DNA of 19,487 nucleotides from assembly GCA_900321845.1 (NCBI GenBank), contig ONXT01000262.1, positions 1 to 19,487 of the forward strand. The letters run 5' to 3'. Positions within the stretch are counted from its first letter, which is position 1. The number at the start of each line of letters is the position of its first letter. Shown one piece after another: positions 1 to 8,124 of the stretch. The notes beneath the pieces are model-generated. The model saw nothing but the letters and a program-made list of their open reading frames with translations. It made no database searches and was not told the origin of the DNA. The stretch comes from an uncultured Bacteroidales bacterium (GTDB lineage Bacteria > Bacteroidota > Bacteroidia > Bacteroidales > WCHB1-69). A program made the translations under genes and the position numbers.

Positions 1-61
1 CCATCGTGAAGGTGGCGGTCTTCAATGCACATTCTTTTTAAAGGCTGAAAATGATGTATGA

Positions 62-91
62 GTTGAAACTACGTCAAAAGTCGTATATTTG
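62..91 (+). promoter_or_regulatory. Bacteroidota-type promoter for the first secreted protein gene
   Basis: TATATTTG at 84-91 matches the Bacteroidota -7 consensus TAnnTTTG exactly. GTTG at 62-65 lies 18 bases upstream in the -33 position. Transcription would begin near base 98, leaving a very short leader before the ATG at 109. The remainder of bases 1-61 shows no recognisable gene or signal. Confidence 0.55.
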
Positions 92-108
92 CCGCCAATT
101 ATTAACAG

Positions 109-1356
109 ATGAAAATACGGTTCTTGATTCTTGTTTTAACCATGGTTATCGGTGCGAATGCGCAGAATCCCGATGTTAATTATGCAAAATACCAGCGTTT
201 CCGTACACGCTTGACGAATGAGTTCATGTACTTTTCGGGCGATGCCGGCGTGAGGGCTTCGCATTTGCCCATGGAGAACATTTACTATGTCAACGGCAGG
301 AAAATCGCCTATTGGGCGGATGCGACTTGGTGGCAGGGGCATTACGTGGCGGTGCTCGCGACGGAGTACGCACTGAAAAAACGCAGCGGCGAAAGCACGG
401 ATAGGACATTGGAGGAGTTGCGCCTTGCACTCGCCGTTTACGACCGCCTGGACCGCGAAGCAGAAAGCTGCTGGAGCGGGCGCGATACCCTCAACGGCTT
501 CTATCTCCGCGATGACGTCGCCTCAACCGATACCGCCCTGTTCCACGTGAACGTAATTTACAGCGACTATCTATATAACTGCGGGCACGTGGAGAAAATC
601 GGCAACTCGCCCTCGCAAGACCAGGCGTGGGCCTCCTACCTCGGCTTGGCACTGGCGAAGAAATTGGTGGATGACGACAGTGTGCAGTGCGCCGTCGCCT
701 CCATCGCCACGCGAATCGTGCGCGTGATGCAGTTCACCGATGAAAAGGGCCGGCCGCATTGGCAGATCGTGAATCCCGTGACAGGCAAACTGACGCAGAA
801 AGAGGGCGACATCCAGTGGCTTCAGTACCCGCACGGCGAAATCGGCTCGATGTTGAGCGGCCAGAACCTCCACTTCGGCAAGTCCGACAAGGCCAATTGG
901 AAGAACATCTGGAACATTCTCCAAAACAATGTCCTCATCGATGGCGACGGCCATTTCACATGGTATGGGGTGATGCTGCTGTCGGCGGTAATGAACGAGG
1001 GCGGCGCCGGAAGCCCTAACTGCTACGACTGGCTGGTGAAAACCTGCGAGAAGATTGTTCGCCGTCATCCCGAAATGGGACAGACGCTCTTCTTCCCGCA
1101 TCTGCCTTTGGCCAATTTGGTGCTATACGGGAAAGATGGTAAAACGTTGGTTGATAGGTCGTTATATGAGCAGTATTTAAATGCTGCTCCTGCCGATGGC
1201 CACATCACGAAGTCGGTGAAGGGCGAAACCGTGCGCACCGCCGCCCCGTGGCATACCCTTTCGCTTTTCTGCCCGTGGCACGACAAGACCACCGGCGACG
1301 CCAACATGATTGACTACATGCTGCTATACAACTTATACAGGTTGGTGTATGAGTGA
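109..1356 (+). CDS. secreted protein of unknown function (415 aa)
   Basis: I do not recognise this family. The first 19 residues form a typical signal peptide: a basic start, a hydrophobic core, and a cleavage site after ANA followed by Gln, as is common in Bacteroidota exports. No lipobox cysteine is seen. The mature part is rich in aromatic residues and has several aromatic clusters, including ADATWWQGHY near residues 71-80 and DIQWLQYPHGE near 238-248. Alternating helical stretches recall alpha/alpha-toroid folds used by glycan-acting enzymes, but this is only an impression and no catalytic motif can be named. The ATG follows a good -7 element closely, which supports the start. It is the first of three genes in one direction that all encode exported proteins, so a periplasmic or surface role is inferred. 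There is no sign of truncation. Confidence 0.75.
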   Translation: MKIRFLILVLTMVIGANAQNPDVNYAKYQRFRTRLTNEFMYFSGDAGVRASHLPMENIYYVNGRKIAYWADATWWQGHYVAVLATEYALKKRSGESTDRTLEELRLALAVYDRLDREAESCWSGRDTLNGFYLRDDVASTDTALFHVNVIYSDYLYNCGHVEKIGNSPSQDQAWASYLGLALAKKLVDDDSVQCAVASIATRIVRVMQFTDEKGRPHWQIVNPVTGKLTQKEGDIQWLQYPHGEIGSMLSGQNLHFGKSDKANWKNIWNILQNNVLIDGDGHFTWYGVMLLSAVMNEGGAGSPNCYDWLVKTCEKIVRRHPEMGQTLFFPHLPLANLVLYGKDGKTLVDRSLYEQYLNAAPADGHITKSVKGETVRTAAPWHTLSLFCPWHDKTTGDANMIDYMLLYNLYRLVYE

Positions 1357-1485
1357 GACTTTCGTAGCCGCTTTTTCTTTAATGTTTAATGTCATCTACA
1401 ATAATAAACCTCTCGCTGTCTGAATGTGTTGTTTTTTGCAATAATCACACATAAATTTCGTTTCTCATTCGCACATTTTATCCAG

Positions 1486-2574
1486 ATGAAAAATATTGTC
1501 CTTGCCGTTATCTTCTCTTTGACCATGGCTTGCGCCTTCGGACAGACTGCCAAGTACAGCAACGAATTTCTTTCTCTGGGCTTGGGTGCACGCGGCTTGG
1601 CGATGGCCAACACGATGACCTCCATTGCCGATGATGTGACCGCCGCCTACTGGAATCCCGCCGGCCTCTCCAATATGGAAAAACGCTACGAGTTGGGGCT
1701 CATGCACGCCGAGTATTTCGCCGGCATCGCCAAATACGACTATGGCGGCATCGCCGTCCGTATCGATTCACAGTCCACCGTCGGTTTCTCCTACATCCGT
1801 TTTGGTGTGGATAAAATTATGAATACCACGGAATTGATTGACAATCAGGGAAATATAGACTACGACAGAATCTCCTACTTCTCATCTGCCGACAATGCCT
1901 TCCTTTTGTCGTATGCCCATAATTTCAAGCAGGTGAAGGGACTTTCCGTGGGTGGGAATGTGAAAATCCTGCACCGCCGCATCGGCGATTTCGCCGGCTC
2001 GTGGGGCTTTGGCCTCGACCTCGGCGTTCACTACGCCATCAAGGGATGGAATATGGGCGCGGTGCTGCGCGACGCAACCTCTACTTTCAATGCGTGGAGC
2101 TATCACCTCAGCGATGAGGTGATTGACGTGTTTGAACGAACCGGAAATGAAATCCCAACCAACTCCTTGGAACTCACCCTCCCCAAACTGCTGATCGGCG
2201 GAGGCAAGTACGTGGAACTCGGCAAGGGCTTCAATGCCACCTTCGCATTGGATTTCGACTTCACCTTCGACGGCAAACGCCACTCCCTCATTCGCTCGAA
2301 TGTGCTTTGCATTGATCCACACTTCGGAATGGAGTTCGCCTACAAGAAAATCGTCGCCATCCGCGCTGGCATCGGTAACTTCCAGCAGCAAGCCGACTTC
2401 GATGGCAAAAACAAGACCACCCTCCAAATAAACCTCGGCGTCGGTGTCTGCATCAAGAAAATCGTCACCATCGATTATGCCTTCACCGACATCGGAGACC
2501 TCTCCATCGCGCAGTATTCCCACATCTTCTCGTTGAAAGTCGGCATCGACCGGTTCAAGAAACCCAAAAACTAA
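1486..2574 (+). CDS. PorV/PorQ family outer-membrane beta-barrel protein
   Basis: The 362-residue product starts with a signal peptide (about residues 1-19, ending CAFG before Gln). It is followed by the hallmark block of the PorV/PorQ/UPF0164 group: GLGARGLAMANTMTSIADD at 32-50 and YWNPAGL at 55-61. The rest consists of alternating short amphipathic segments, as expected for a FadL-like barrel. Known family members include PorV and PorQ, which act at the type IX secretion outer-membrane complex, but many paralogues have no assigned role. No other type IX gene lies in the window, so a secretion role is inference only. A longer reading frame opens at 1426, but its first 20 residues are not signal-like; the start at 1486 gives a clean signal peptide. 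It lies 62 bases ahead of the M16 protease gene and may be cotranscribed with it. Confidence 0.8.
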   Translation: MKNIVLAVIFSLTMACAFGQTAKYSNEFLSLGLGARGLAMANTMTSIADDVTAAYWNPAGLSNMEKRYELGLMHAEYFAGIAKYDYGGIAVRIDSQSTVGFSYIRFGVDKIMNTTELIDNQGNIDYDRISYFSSADNAFLLSYAHNFKQVKGLSVGGNVKILHRRIGDFAGSWGFGLDLGVHYAIKGWNMGAVLRDATSTFNAWSYHLSDEVIDVFERTGNEIPTNSLELTLPKLLIGGGKYVELGKGFNATFALDFDFTFDGKRHSLIRSNVLCIDPHFGMEFAYKKIVAIRAGIGNFQQQADFDGKNKTTLQINLGVGVCIKKIVTIDYAFTDIGDLSIAQYSHIFSLKVGIDRFKKPKN

Positions 2575-2636
2575 AACGAATGTCAGGTTGTCTTATGCGC
2601 ATTTCTGTTTTGTAATTCATTAATTAATAAAACAAT

Positions 2637-5528
2637 ATGAAGAAAATTTTCTCCCTGCTTCTATTTTTCTTATTCGCATTTTGTCTTTCCGCCCAACAGC
2701 CGAAAATAACCTCCATTGTCCTGAAGAACAAAATGGAGGTGCTGATGTGCGAAGACCATTCCCAACCCAAAATCTACGGGGCAATCTGCGTGCATGCAGG
2801 CTCTAAAAACGACCCCCTCGACAACACAGGCATGGCGCATTATCTCGAGCACATCATGTTCAAGGGCACCGACAAAATCGGCACCACTGATTGGAAAGCC
2901 GAAAAGGTGTATTTGGACAGCATTTCGCTTCTGTACGACCAGATCCATGAGGAGAAAGATGCCTCCATTCGTAATAAAACCATGATGAAAATCAACGAGT
3001 TGAGCAATAAGGCGACGGAGTATGCCATCCCCAACGAGGTGGATGTGATTCTGAGCAAGATGGGGGGCGAGGGAATCAACGCTTTCACAAGCAACGATGT
3101 GACCGTCTATCACAACAAGTTTCCCTCCAACCAGTTGGAGAAGTGGCTTTTGGTCTATAAAGAGCGTTTCCGCAACCCTATTTTCCGCCTTTTCCAATCG
3201 GAATTGGAGGCGGTTTACGAGGAGTACAACATGTACAGCGATGAGCCCATGAGCGTTTTCATGGAGGATGCGCTCAAGGCTGCTTACGGCGAACATCCGT
3301 ACGGCCGCCCCGTCATTGGCTATCCCGAGCATCTCAAAAACCCGCAGCCGTCGGCTATGCAGAAGTTCTTCAATACGTACTATCAGCCCTCCAATATGAC
3401 GCTGGTGCTGGTGGGCGATTTCAATGCGGCCGCCATCCAGCCGCTGCTTGAACGCACTATCGGCACGCTCCGCAACGAAGCCGCCCCTGCGTCGGCCGCT
3501 GACAAAGCCATCAAGAACTCCACCCTGCTCAACCAACCCATCCAACCGTTCAAGGGACATCAGGTAGTGACCGTCAGCGAAACACCGGTAAAGGTCGGAG
3601 TCGTTGGTTTCCAGACAGTTGGAGCCAATCAACCCGATGCGCTGTTGCTGGATGTGATGAGCGGTCTGTTGAACAACGATTCCGGCACCGGACTGTTAGA
3701 CGAACTCTCCCAGAAGAACAAGCTGCTGGTTGCACAAGGGTTCAATTACGGAATGCTGGAATCTGGCGTGTTCGCTTGTTTCTATGTGCCCAAAATCATC
3801 GGTCAGTCGCACGACGACGCTGAAGCGCTGGTTATGAATGCCATCGACAGATTGAAGAAAGGGGATTACAGCGACGATTTGTTTGAAGCAGTGAAGATGG
3901 ACTATCTGCGTGAGTATGAAGAGAGTATGGAGAATCTTGAGCGCGAATTCTATAACGTATTGGAAATCACGATTAACGGACTTGCGCCAGAGGATTTCTA
4001 CAAAAAAGCCGATATCATCCGCAATTTGAAGAAAGAGGATTTGACGGCGCTCGCCCAGAAATACTTCGGCGATGACATGCTTTCATTCCGTTCAAATATG
4101 GGCAGTAAGAAATTCGAGAAATTGAAAAAGCCCGCATGGAAGCCCATCGTAGCCAAGAATGCGGGCGAAAGTTCAGAATTTGCTAAGAGAATAGAAAATT
4201 TACCCGTCAAAGACCTCGAGCGTCAGCATTTTGATTTCAATAAAGATGTTCAAATAATCCCCATCGGCGATTCCTACACGCTTTGTGCCGCCCAAAATCC
4301 GACGAACGACATATTCACTTTGAACCTTATTTTCAATTATGGGGAAATTAACGATCCCGCTTTGGATTATGCCGCGGAGTATTTCTCGCAACAAGGTTCT
4401 AAAGAATTGGATTACAATAAACTACAACTATCTTTGCAGAAAATGGGCGCCGCAATGGATGTCTATTCCGACAATGAGAACCTGACCATTGCGATTTCCG
4501 GCTTCGACAAGGATTTGGAGAAGATTTTGGAGATTTGCAGCACTAAGATCCTCGCTCCCAGCAATGACGAGACAGTGTTGGAGTCCATTATCGAAGAGCG
4601 GAAAAGCGAGATTCAGACGATGAAGAGCGATGCATCCTCGTGGGGAAGCGCCCTTTTCGACTATGCCCGTTACGGACAGAACTCCCCGTCGCTCAACACC
4701 CCTTCACTCAAGGAAATTAAGCAATTCACAGGCACCCAGTTGCTGAAGATTTTCAAGACAGCCATCGGCTATAATGCCGACATCACCTTTGTGGGCAATG
4801 TCGATCCCAAGGAGGTGGCCGCGATGCTGCAAAAAACCGGCATCCTGCTTGCGAAGCCTCAGACGCAGCCCAAGCCGTTCCTGAAGCTGAAAACTTACGA
4901 TGAACCCACCATTTTCATCGCATCCAACAAGAAATTCTTGCAGAGCAACATCTATTTTTACAATACTGGTAGAATGTTCGATAAGGACAAATGGCCCGTG
5001 TGCATGGCCTATAACGAGTACATGGGCGGAAGCATGGCCGGTATCATCTTTCAGGAAATCAGAGAGTTGCGTTCTTTGGGCTACTCCGCCTACGGAGCCT
5101 GCAGCTACGACCGCCTCCTGCGCAATCCCTCTTACATCATCGGTTACCTTGGCACACAGGCCGACAAGACGCTGGATGGCTGCGCTGCGATGACGGAACT
5201 GCTGGTGAACTTCCCCGAAAAACCCGAGAAGTTCGATTTGGCGAAAACATCCCTGCTTCAACAGCGCTCCTACGTCTCCTTCCGCGGCCTTCCTGGTTAC
5301 GTGCTGAATTTGCGCGAAATGGGCTACTCCTACGACCCGCGTGAAGAGACAAACAAAAAAATCGAGGAACTGAGCTTCGAGGACATGCACGCATTCTTTA
5401 AGGAATATCTGAAAAACAATAATATGGTCATCACCATCGCCGGCGACAAAAAACGCATCGACCTCAAGGAACTCAGGAAATTGGGCAAAGTGGTGGAACT
5501 GAAATACAACGACTTTGTGACGGAATAA
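2637..5528 (+). CDS. M16 family (pitrilysin/insulinase) zinc metalloprotease, secreted, two-domain
   Basis: The 963-residue product has a signal peptide (about residues 1-19, ending LSA before Gln). It carries the inverted zinc motif HYLEH at 68-72, inside the family context GMAHYLEHIMFKGT. The third zinc ligand should be a glutamate in ELEAVYEE at 189-196, most likely E196. The spacing from the HxxEH motif is longer than in short M16 enzymes because of a charged helical insertion at about 85-130. The C-terminal half holds the second M16 domain, with the family segment GGSMAGIIFQEIRELRSLG at about 793-811. M16 proteases form clam-shaped chambers that degrade peptides. This one is probably periplasmic or outer-membrane associated. 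The active half appears intact. It converges on the sanA-like gene, with 41 bases between the stops. The substrate cannot be told from sequence. Confidence 0.92.
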   Translation: MKKIFSLLLFFLFAFCLSAQQPKITSIVLKNKMEVLMCEDHSQPKIYGAICVHAGSKNDPLDNTGMAHYLEHIMFKGTDKIGTTDWKAEKVYLDSISLLYDQIHEEKDASIRNKTMMKINELSNKATEYAIPNEVDVILSKMGGEGINAFTSNDVTVYHNKFPSNQLEKWLLVYKERFRNPIFRLFQSELEAVYEEYNMYSDEPMSVFMEDALKAAYGEHPYGRPVIGYPEHLKNPQPSAMQKFFNTYYQPSNMTLVLVGDFNAAAIQPLLERTIGTLRNEAAPASAADKAIKNSTLLNQPIQPFKGHQVVTVSETPVKVGVVGFQTVGANQPDALLLDVMSGLLNNDSGTGLLDELSQKNKLLVAQGFNYGMLESGVFACFYVPKIIGQSHDDAEALVMNAIDRLKKGDYSDDLFEAVKMDYLREYEESMENLEREFYNVLEITINGLAPEDFYKKADIIRNLKKEDLTALAQKYFGDDMLSFRSNMGSKKFEKLKKPAWKPIVAKNAGESSEFAKRIENLPVKDLERQHFDFNKDVQIIPIGDSYTLCAAQNPTNDIFTLNLIFNYGEINDPALDYAAEYFSQQGSKELDYNKLQLSLQKMGAAMDVYSDNENLTIAISGFDKDLEKILEICSTKILAPSNDETVLESIIEERKSEIQTMKSDASSWGSALFDYARYGQNSPSLNTPSLKEIKQFTGTQLLKIFKTAIGYNADITFVGNVDPKEVAAMLQKTGILLAKPQTQPKPFLKLKTYDEPTIFIASNKKFLQSNIYFYNTGRMFDKDKWPVCMAYNEYMGGSMAGIIFQEIRELRSLGYSAYGACSYDRLLRNPSYIIGYLGTQADKTLDGCAAMTELLVNFPEKPEKFDLAKTSLLQQRSYVSFRGLPGYVLNLREMGYSYDPREETNKKIEELSFEDMHAFFKEYLKNNNMVITIAGDKKRIDLKELRKLGKVVELKYNDFVTE

Positions 5529-5569
5529 GGTGGACTTGTGCTGTGTGTGCTTCACAAAGCGCACGCGCA

Positions 5570-6292
5570 CTATTCGGCTGTGGGTGCCAGATGCCGGATG
5601 CTGTCCTTGAACTCGGTGGTTTGTCCATCGGGGATGGAGACGGGCTCGCCCCAATAGCGGGGCTTTTTGCCGGTGGCCACATCCCAGACGGCTTTTATTT
5701 TGGCAAACACTTCGCGGAGGTGGTTCTTCAGATACGACCGTCTGTAGCTCACGTCCTGCGCATTGAACCCAATGGCATCCATTCCGTTCCGCCGTGCGAT
5801 AAATACCGCCCGTTCATTGTGCCAATACTGGGAGATGACCGTGAGCGAACGCTGTCCGAACACCTTGTACGCTCGGACCATGGAGTCGTAGGTGCGGAAG
5901 CCGGCATAGTCGAGGATGATGGCCGAATCGGGGATGCCCAAGGCTATCAGCGACTGCCGCATCTCTTCGGGCTCGTTGTATCCGTGCCGGTGGTTGTCGC
6001 CGCTGATGAGGATGTACGATATCTTGCCGGCGAAGTACAGATTGGCGGTGGCTTTGATGCGATTATCGTAGTATTGGTTGCGGCTCCCGTTGCCCAGAGT
6101 GGGCGAGGTGCCTAACACCAGCCCGACCTGGCGGTAGGGAATCTCCTGCACGTCGCTGTACAGGCGTCCCCTCGCGCTAAGTTTTACAATGGCATTGCAT
6201 CCGCCGACGACAGCAGCGGCTGCCGCCAAGCAAATCAATCCTCCCCAAAAGAAAAGGCGCACCACCTTGCGCCAACCGGTTGCTTTTTTCAT
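5570..6292 (-). CDS. sanA: SanA-like DUF218/YdcF family membrane protein
   Basis: The 240-residue product has a short basic N-terminus and one hydrophobic membrane segment (about residues 11-31), followed by a DUF218 domain. It closely follows the SanA pattern known from enterobacteria: IPYRQVGLVLGT (51-62), NQYYDNRIKATANLY (72-86), YILISGDN (93-100), YNEPEEMR (105-112) and LDYAGFRTYDSMVRAYKVFG (127-146). In E. coli, SanA is an inner-membrane protein whose loss or overexpression affects the barrier to vancomycin; its biochemical activity is not settled. The frame remains open to an ATG at 6451, but the extra 53 residues have no family resemblance, and the ATG at 6292 places the membrane anchor at the very start. 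No clear promoter is visible on this strand. The neighbouring lpxB is also an envelope gene, in divergent orientation. Confidence 0.85.
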   Translation of the reverse strand: MKKATGWRKVVRLFFWGGLICLAAAAAVVGGCNAIVKLSARGRLYSDVQEIPYRQVGLVLGTSPTLGNGSRNQYYDNRIKATANLYFAGKISYILISGDNHRHGYNEPEEMRQSLIALGIPDSAIILDYAGFRTYDSMVRAYKVFGQRSLTVISQYWHNERAVFIARRNGMDAIGFNAQDVSYRRSYLKNHLREVFAKIKAVWDVATGKKPRYWGEPVSIPDGQTTEFKDSIRHLAPTAE

Positions 6293-6655
6293 AGGATTAC
6301 CATAACGCACTTTTTGCAATAAAATTGCAGAGATGCCATGATATGACATCCCTACACCAGCATTTCGCAGGAATTTCATTTTGAAAATGCGAACAATTTC
6401 TTTCCCAAATCCTTCATAGAGGCACCGATGAGGTAAATGGCTTTTTTTCATTTATGTCAATCCATAGGATTGTAAATTGAAAAATCTGCGTATTTTTGCA
6501 GCAAAATAATAGCTGCAATTTTTGTCATAGATGATTGAGCATAAGATAGTTAAATTATCAATACCCGAAACTGGTAGCGAAGATAATTGTTCTTTGAATG
6601 GAAATCGAATTTCCGCTTTCTGTTCACTAATTTAATTCACTAATCATAGAAAATC
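6293..6655. other. 363-base spacer between sanA and lpxB
   Basis: This divergent intergenic region holds the plus-strand promoter at 6469-6498 and a 7-base-pair dyad (TTGCAGC at 6496-6502, GCTGCAA at 6512-6518). It also has a 34-codon ORF at 6531-6635 on the plus strand (beginning MIEHKIVKLS) and two copies of TTCACTAAT at 6623-6631 and 6636-6644. The half nearest sanA (6293-6451) is open in the sanA frame but is probably not coding. The 34-codon ORF starts about 25 bases after the expected transcription start, so it could be a leader peptide, but nothing else supports it as a gene. Confidence 0.5.
6469..6498 (+). promoter_or_regulatory. Bacteroidota-type promoter, probably for lpxB
   Basis: TATTTTTG at 6491-6498 is a perfect TAnnTTTG -7 element. 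ATTG at 6469-6472 is a plausible -33 element 18 bases upstream. Transcription would start near 6505, giving lpxB an unusually long leader of about 150 bases. The 3' end of the -7 element overlaps the left arm of a dyad (6496-6518), which would place a hairpin or an operator right at the start site. Confidence 0.5.
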
Positions 6656-7807
6656 ATGAAATACTATATCATTGCGGGAGAGGCGTCGGGGGATTTGCAT
6701 GCGTCGAATCTGATGCGGGAGATCAACCGGCTGGATGCGCAGCCCGAGTACCGCTGCTGGGGCGGGGACTTGATGGCGGCACAGGGCGGCAAAATCGTCA
6801 AGCACTACAAGGACTTGGCATTTATGGGCTTCTGGGAGGTCGCCACGCACTTGCGCACCATCCTCCGCAACGTCAGCTTCTGCAAAAAGGACATTCTGGC
6901 ATTCAATCCCGACCTCGTTATCTTCGTGGATTATCCTGGTTTCAATCTCCGCATCGCCGATTTTGTAAAAAAGCACGGCTACAAAATCGTCTATTACATC
7001 TCCCCGCAGATTTGGGCTTGGAAGACCGGTCGCGTACACAAAATCAAGCGCACTTGCGACCACGTGATGCCGATTCTGCCTTTTGAAAAGGAATTTTACG
7101 CCCGCTATGGTTACAGCGCCGACTTCGTTGGACATCCGCTTTTGGATGCCATCGACGAGAACATCCGCGAAAGCGAGGCCGTTGTCAATTTCAGGAAAAT
7201 CAACGGGCTGGACGACCGCCCGATTATCGCGCTACTCCCTGGCAGCCGAAAGCAGGAAATCGTACGCATCCTGCCCTTGATGCTGAAAGTGGTGGATAAA
7301 TACCCCGACTACCAATTCGTGATGTCAACGGTGAAGTGGCTGCCGGATGCGCTTTACGAGAAGTACTTGAACGGCAAACCCGTGAAGAAGGCACTGTCGC
7401 AAACCTATCCGCTGCTGTTGAATGCGGAGGCGGCGCTGGTCACCTCGGGTACCGCCACCTTGGAAACGGCGATCTTAGGCACGTGGCAGGTCGTCTGCTA
7501 CCGCTGCAGTGACCTTTCGTACCGCATTGCCAAGGCGGTGGCAAAAGCAACCATCAAGTACATCTCGCTGGTGAATCTGATCTTGGACAAGCCCGCCGTC
7601 ACCGAACTCATCCAGTACGACCTGACGGAGGCGAACATCCGCAAAGAATTGGACAGGATTTTATATGATGCAAAGACCAAGCAGCAGATGTCGGCTGACT
7701 ATGATGCGCTACTTGCGAAGCTGGGGCGGCGCGGGGCTTCCGAAAGAGCCGCAAAAATTGTTGTAGAGTGCGCCAAAACTGCGAAAAATGAGCATCCTAT
7801 ACTTTGA
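6656..7807 (+). CDS. lpxB: lipid-A-disaccharide synthase
   Basis: This is a GT19 glycosyltransferase of 383 residues, the usual length (E. coli has 382). It joins UDP-2,3-diacylglucosamine and lipid X into the tetra-acyl disaccharide 1-phosphate, a peripheral inner-membrane step of lipid A synthesis. Family blocks are all present: IIAGEASGDLHASNL at 5-19, VDYPGFNLR at 91-99, ISPQIWAWKTGR at 115-126, VGHPLLD at 158-164, LLPGSRKQE at 193-201 and the C-terminal VTSGTATLE block. The ATG at 6656 begins exactly at the conserved N-terminus. It is a single gene here: nothing lies upstream in the same direction except a possible leader ORF, and a tRNA gene follows after 133 AT-rich bases without a clear terminator. 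Only 3 of its 21 arginine codons are AGA/AGG, a useful baseline for the neighbouring abiE genes. Confidence 0.96.
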   Translation: MKYYIIAGEASGDLHASNLMREINRLDAQPEYRCWGGDLMAAQGGKIVKHYKDLAFMGFWEVATHLRTILRNVSFCKKDILAFNPDLVIFVDYPGFNLRIADFVKKHGYKIVYYISPQIWAWKTGRVHKIKRTCDHVMPILPFEKEFYARYGYSADFVGHPLLDAIDENIRESEAVVNFRKINGLDDRPIIALLPGSRKQEIVRILPLMLKVVDKYPDYQFVMSTVKWLPDALYEKYLNGKPVKKALSQTYPLLLNAEAALVTSGTATLETAILGTWQVVCYRCSDLSYRIAKAVAKATIKYISLVNLILDKPAVTELIQYDLTEANIRKELDRILYDAKTKQQMSADYDALLAKLGRRGASERAAKIVVECAKTAKNEHPIL

Positions 7808-7890
7808 AATATCTAATAATGTCAATGTGTTTACCATATAACTTATTGATAAAAAGAGAGATAAAAAAATAAAAATATTTTTTGAAAAAG

Positions 7891-7921
7891 GTTGTTCGCA
7901 TTAAAAAAAAATCTATTTTTG
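7891..7921 (+). promoter_or_regulatory. promoter of the tRNA-Asp gene
   Basis: TATTTTTG at 7914-7921 is a perfect Bacteroidota -7 element. GTTG at 7891-7894 sits 19 bases upstream in the -33 position. The expected start near 7928 leaves a 5' leader of about a dozen bases for removal by RNase P. Confidence 0.6.
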
Positions 7922-7940
7922 CAACCTCTAATTGAGAGCA

Positions 7941-8018
7941 GGTCCGGTAGTTCAGTTTGGTTAGAATACATGCCTGTCACGCATGGGGTCGCGAGTTCGA
8001 GCCTCGTCCGGACCGCCA
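7941..8018 (+). tRNA. tRNA-Asp (GTC), CCA end encoded
   Basis: The cloverleaf can be folded by eye. The acceptor stem is GGTCCGG (7941-7947) with CCGGACC (8008-8014). The anticodon stem is CATGC (7969-7973) with GCATG (7981-7985) around the loop CTGTCAC, giving anticodon GTC at 7976-7978. The T stem is GCGAG (7991-7995) with CTCGT (8003-8007) around TTCGAGC. The discriminator base is G8015, as expected for tRNA-Asp, and CCA is encoded at 8016-8018. It is transcribed alone and followed 15 bases later by a strong hairpin. tRNA genes are common integration points, but I found no second copy of its 3' end in the window. Confidence 0.96.
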
Positions 8019-8033
8019 AACAAAAAAATCTTG

Positions 8034-8066
8034 TAGAGACGCGATTCATCGCGTCTCTATTTTTTT
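8034..8066 (+). terminator. perfect 11-bp hairpin with T run after tRNA-Asp; possible dispersed repeat
   Basis: TAGAGACGCGA (8034-8044) pairs perfectly with TCGCGTCTCTA (8049-8059) around a TTCA loop, and seven T residues follow (8060-8066). The shape is that of an intrinsic terminator for the tRNA transcript. The core sequence also resembles a short palindromic repeat that I recall seeing dispersed in Bacteroidota and some cyanobacterial genomes, so it may be a mobile or REP-like unit now serving as a terminator. Confidence 0.75.
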
Positions 8067-8124
8067 GAATTCCCCTTTAGTCTTGTAGTATTTATAATCG
8101 CGAATCTTCCGTATCGTTTTTTTT

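Noticed and set aside
5543..5566. Possible bidirectional hairpin between the M16 protease and sanA
   Set aside because: GTGTGTGC and GCGCACGC pair only with two G-T wobbles, and no T run follows on either strand.
4704..5654. 316-codon minus-strand ORF under the M16 protease
   Set aside because: It overlaps the conserved C-terminal M16 domain and runs into sanA; composition is that of an antisense frame.
6293..6451. N-terminal extension of the SanA-like protein to the ATG at 6451
   Set aside because: The 53 extra residues have no similarity to the family and would bury the membrane anchor inside the protein; the ATG at 6292 fits SanA length.
7843..8049. 68-codon minus-strand ORF across the tRNA
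   Set aside because: It is the antisense of tRNA-Asp (reading RTRLELATPCVTG...), a well-known kind of spurious ORF; the tRNA fold explains the sequence.
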